Assembly: GCA_900543715.1 (NCBI GenBank)
Contig: UQSX01000008.1
Location: forward strand, 6,584 to 70,583
Direction of reading: 5' to 3'
DNA from: an uncultured Blautia sp.
Lineage (GTDB): Bacteria; Bacillota; Clostridia; Lachnospirales; Lachnospiraceae
Length of the DNA: 64,000 bases
Of this stretch, positions 61,446-64,000 are shown piece by piece. Under the pieces are notes generated by a model. The model searched no databases and was not told the DNA's origin. It was given only the letters and a program-made list of their open reading frames with translations. How positions within the stretch are numbered: position 1 is the stretch's first letter; the number at the start of each line of letters is the position of its first letter. A program made the translations under genes and the position numbers.

Positions 61446-63740
61446 ATGATAAATTTATATGACGGCGGTGCATGGCTGATCGACGGAAAAGAAGTTCTGC
61501 CGGACGGCCCTCAGGCCGGAGAGATTATTCAGAATAAATATGGTAAAGCGGCTCCGGATAAAAAGGAAGCGGCCAAGAATACCATTGCCTATTCTATTTT
61601 AAAAGACCATAACACCTCGCGGAATATGGAGGACCTGAGGATCAAATTCGATAAGCTGACCTCCCATGATATTACTTTTGTGGGAATCATTCAGACAGCC
61701 AGAGCTTCAGGACTGGAAAAATTTCCAATCCCCTATGTGCTGACCAATTGCCACAACTCTCTCTGTGCGGTAGGAGGTACTATCAACGAGGATGACCATA
61801 TGTTTGGACTAACATGTGCAAAGCGCTACGGCGGAGTCTATGTACCTCCCCATCAGGCAGTGATCCATCAGTTTGCAAGAGAGATGCTGGCAGAAGGAGG
61901 AAAAATGATCCTTGGTTCTGACAGCCATACCCGTTATGGTGCTCTTGGAACCATGGCTATGGGTGAGGGAGGCCCGGAACTGGTAAAACAGCTTCTGGGA
62001 AGAACCTATGATATTAAATGTCCTCAGGTGGTAGGTATTTATCTTACAGGCAAACCGGTTCCCGGCGTAGGGCCTCAGGATGTGGCTCTTGCCATTATCG
62101 GGGCAGTCTTCGCAAATGGTTATGTGAAGAATAAAGTAATGGAATTTGTGGGTCCGGGCGTGGAAAATTTAAGTGCTGATTTCAGGATCGGCGTAGATGT
62201 CATGACCACAGAGACCACCTGTCTTTCTTCTATTTGGAAGACAGATTCGGAGATTAAAAACTTCTATGATATCCATGGAAGAGGCCAGGATTACAAAGAG
62301 CTGAATCCGGGACCAGTGACCTACTATGATGGCCTTGTGCATGTGGAGCTGGATAAGATCCGCCCGATGATCGCAATGCCGTTCCACCCCAGCAATACCT
62401 ACACCATAGAAGAATTAAATGCAAATCTCATGGATATTTTGGATGATGTAGAGAAAAAAGCCCAGATCAGTCTGGACGGCAAAATCCCATATACTTTGAA
62501 AGATAAAGTACGGGACGGCAAACTGTATGTAGAACAAGGAATTATTGCTGGCTGTGCCGGCGGCGGATTTGAAAATATCTGTGACGCCGCAGATATTCTG
62601 AGAGGTGCCAGCATTGGGGCCGATGCGTTTACTTTAAGTGTGTATCCGGCCAGTACACCGATTTATATGGAACTGGCTAAGAATGGCGTCCTGGCTGATC
62701 TGCTCCAGACGGGAGCTGTAGTGAAGACTGCGTTCTGTGGTCCATGTTTCGGAGCCGGAGATACTCCTGCCAATAATGCACTGAGTATCCGACACTCTAC
62801 CAGAAACTTCCCTAACAGAGAAGGCTCCAAGATCCAGAATGGACAGATTTCTTCTGTGGCGCTTATGGATGCCCGTTCTATTGCAGCAACAGCAGCAAAT
62901 AAAGGACAGCTTACACCTGCTACAGAATTTGCGGGAGAATACAGACATCCTCAGTACTTCTTTGATAAAACCATCTATGAAAACAGAGTTTTTGACAGTA
63001 AAGGAAAGGCAGATCCTACAGTAGAGATCCAGTTTGGACCAAATATCAAGGACTGGCCGGAAATGCCGGGGCTGACAGAAAACCTTGTATTAAAAGTTGT
63101 TTCCGAGATCCATGATCCCGTAACAACTACAGATGAACTGATTCCTTCAGGAGAGACTTCTTCTTACCGTTCAAATCCTTTGAAGCTGGCTGAGTTTGCT
63201 CTTTCTAGAAAAGATCCGGATTATGTGGGGCTTGCCAAAGAGGTCCAGAAGGCGGAAAAGGCCAGAGAGGAAGGCGAGTGTCCTGTAAGCGCTCTGACTG
63301 AGCTTAAGCCTGTGTGGGATAAGATTAAAGAAAGTTATCCCGATATGAACCAGAATAATACAGGTGTGGGCAGCACCGTCTTTGCAGTAAAGCCGGGAGA
63401 CGGGTCAGCCAGAGAGCAGGCTGCCTCCTGCCAGAAGGTACTTGGCGGCTGGGCAAATATTGCCAATGAATATGCCACAAAACGGTATCGCTCAAATCTG
63501 ATCAACTGGGGTATGCTTCCATTTCTGATTCCGGAAGGGGATCTTCCATTTAAGAAAGGAGATTATCTCTATATTCCGGATATCCGCAGAGCAGTGGAGG
63601 AAGGAAGAAAAGAAATTAAAGCCTATACTGTAGGAGAAACTTTGACAGAGTTTACTCTGGGGCTGGGAGACATGACAGAGGATGAAAGAGAGATTATTCT
63701 GGAAGGCTGCCTGATTAATTATTATAGATCCGGAAAATAA
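61446..63740 (+). CDS. Aconitase-family hydratase (YbhJ-like)
   Basis: The start is ATG 61446 behind GGAGG; an in-frame ATG seven codons earlier lies before the ribosome site. The protein has 764 residues. Cluster cysteines are in IIAGCAGGG and [11 protein letters not shown] (CxxC), and the C-terminal swivel domain is at ~640-764 ([20 protein letters not shown]). [21 protein letters not shown] is typical of the aconitase superfamily. Length and sequence style fit the YbhJ-type hydratases rather than AcnA/AcnB, so citrate-isocitrate conversion is not assured. Regulation is likely by the upstream CdaR-type protein and carbon catabolite control. Confidence 0.88.
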   Translation: MINLYDGGAWLIDGKEVLPDGPQAGEIIQNKYGKAAPDKKEAAKNTIAYSILKDHNTSRNMEDLRIKFDKLTSHDITFVGIIQTARASGLEKFPIPYVLTNCHNSLCAVGGTINEDDHMFGLTCAKRYGGVYVPPHQAVIHQFAREMLAEGGKMILGSDSHTRYGALGTMAMGEGGPELVKQLLGRTYDIKCPQVVGIYLTGKPVPGVGPQDVALAIIGAVFANGYVKNKVMEFVGPGVENLSADFRIGVDVMTTETTCLSSIWKTDSEIKNFYDIHGRGQDYKELNPGPVTYYDGLVHVELDKIRPMIAMPFHPSNTYTIEELNANLMDILDDVEKKAQISLDGKIPYTLKDKVRDGKLYVEQGIIAGCAGGGFENICDAADILRGASIGADAFTLSVYPASTPIYMELAKNGVLADLLQTGAVVKTAFCGPCFGAGDTPANNALSIRHSTRNFPNREGSKIQNGQISSVALMDARSIAATAANKGQLTPATEFAGEYRHPQYFFDKTIYENRVFDSKGKADPTVEIQFGPNIKDWPEMPGLTENLVLKVVSEIHDPVTTTDELIPSGETSSYRSNPLKLAEFALSRKDPDYVGLAKEVQKAEKAREEGECPVSALTELKPVWDKIKESYPDMNQNNTGVGSTVFAVKPGDGSAREQAASCQKVLGGWANIANEYATKRYRSNLINWGMLPFLIPEGDLPFKKGDYLYIPDIRRAVEEGRKEIKAYTVGETLTEFTLGLGDMTEDEREIILEGCLINYYRSGK

Positions 63741-63788
63741 TTTGTGCGCACTTTGGACAGGCGTACGGGTTTATAGAGGAAAACAGGA

Positions 63789-63857
63789 ATAAGGTTATGC
63801 CGCATAAAGTAATGGCGAGAGATATTTCTACCGGCTTTGTGCGGCGTTTTACCTTAT
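63789..63857 (+). terminator. Terminator after the hydratase gene
   Basis: A long stem (AAGGT-ATGCCGCATAAAG with CTTTGTGCGGC-ACCTT) starts 48 bases after the stop. Confidence 0.65.
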
Positions 63858-64000
63858 GGGAAAAGTCCGGTACAGTTAAGAATGAAAGCTATGTTGTCGA
63901 AATATTGAATTTTTGAAATGTTATAATTGTATATAAAATTTTAAAATATGTAATTAATTTACAGCATAAATTAATAAGAAAAAATAAAATAAAAAAAATA
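63858..64000 (+). other. AT-rich region at the right edge with a possible promoter
   Basis: The last ~140 bases are very AT-rich and hold no gene. An extended -10 (TGTTATAAT, ending 63927) suggests a promoter for a gene beyond the window. Confidence 0.35.

Noticed and set aside
1-64000. tRNA, rRNA, insertion sequence or prophage genes
   Set aside because: No tRNA T-arm or anticodon-like folds, no transposase, integrase or phage structural motifs were seen while reading the window.

Overview
The window looks like chromosomal DNA of a gut Firmicute of the Lachnospiraceae type (Blautia/Mediterraneibacter-like; the genus is a guess). The reasons are moderate GC, strong GGAGG ribosome binding sites, frequent 4-base ATGA overlaps, a LacZ/AraA sugar repertoire, a Crh-like HPr paralogue, ECF-sigma/DUF4179 and pth-mfd-prsA-like blocks. 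I see no tRNA, rRNA, transposase, phage gene or CRISPR array.

Region 1 (1-13.9 kb) is a molybdenum-centred block. It opens inside an iron-sulfur subunit gene that is cut by the window edge. It continues through a compact cassette: zinc-ribbon redox protein, methyltransferase, C-GCAxxG-C-C protein, NTP-transferase/HD fusion, cysteine-desulfurase-like enzyme, radical SAM protein and PaaK-like AMP ligase. A ModE-like regulator and a HAD phosphatase follow. From memory, the set matches the gene neighbourhood numbered DVU_1551-DVU_1558 in Desulfovibrio vulgaris, next to a molybdenum aldehyde oxidoreductase. A second operon follows: modABC, a molybdopterin-binding MoeA-type protein, moaA and a MOSC protein. 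Its promoter overlaps a candidate ModE operator. Together these suggest molybdate import, cofactor synthesis and dedicated maturation of a molybdenum hydroxylase encoded just left of the window.

Region 2 (14-22 kb) holds a MarR-controlled heterodimeric ABC exporter with one degenerate ATP site, a small decayed patch (GNAT remnant, lipoprotein), and a folate operon (folE, HD hydrolase, folP, folB-folK fusion).

Region 3 (22-30.7 kb) holds an ECF sigma factor with a DUF4179 protein and a ThiW thiamine-precursor S component, both on the minus strand. It also has a cytoplasmic-looking VWA protein, an Rrf2 regulator with a clear operator, a two-component system, an aromatic-acid-exporter-like membrane protein and a flavodoxin.

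Region 4 (31-40.5 kb) carries a GH2 beta-galactosidase, a heavy-metal permease, an M19 dipeptidase broken by a +1 frameshift, a threonine-aldolase-type lyase, a DapF-like protein lacking its first catalytic cysteine, and two adjacent CobW-family GTPases (one His-rich, one apparently fused to a YcgQ-like domain).

Region 5 (40.5-64 kb) is mostly housekeeping: pth, mfd, a PrsA-like lipoprotein, a MATE pump, an EndoQ-UvrD fusion helicase with two clamp-binding-like motifs, TSCPD, mtnN, pgi, a Crh-like HPr paralogue lacking His15, an XRE regulator, an orphan MsmK-type ATPase, AraC/araA, a CdaR-type regulator and an aconitase-family hydratase. Several convergent genes share bidirectional terminators. 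The best candidates for undescribed biology are the molybdenum maturation cassette, the EndoQ-helicase fusion, the cysteine-less DapF paralogue and the His15-less HPr.
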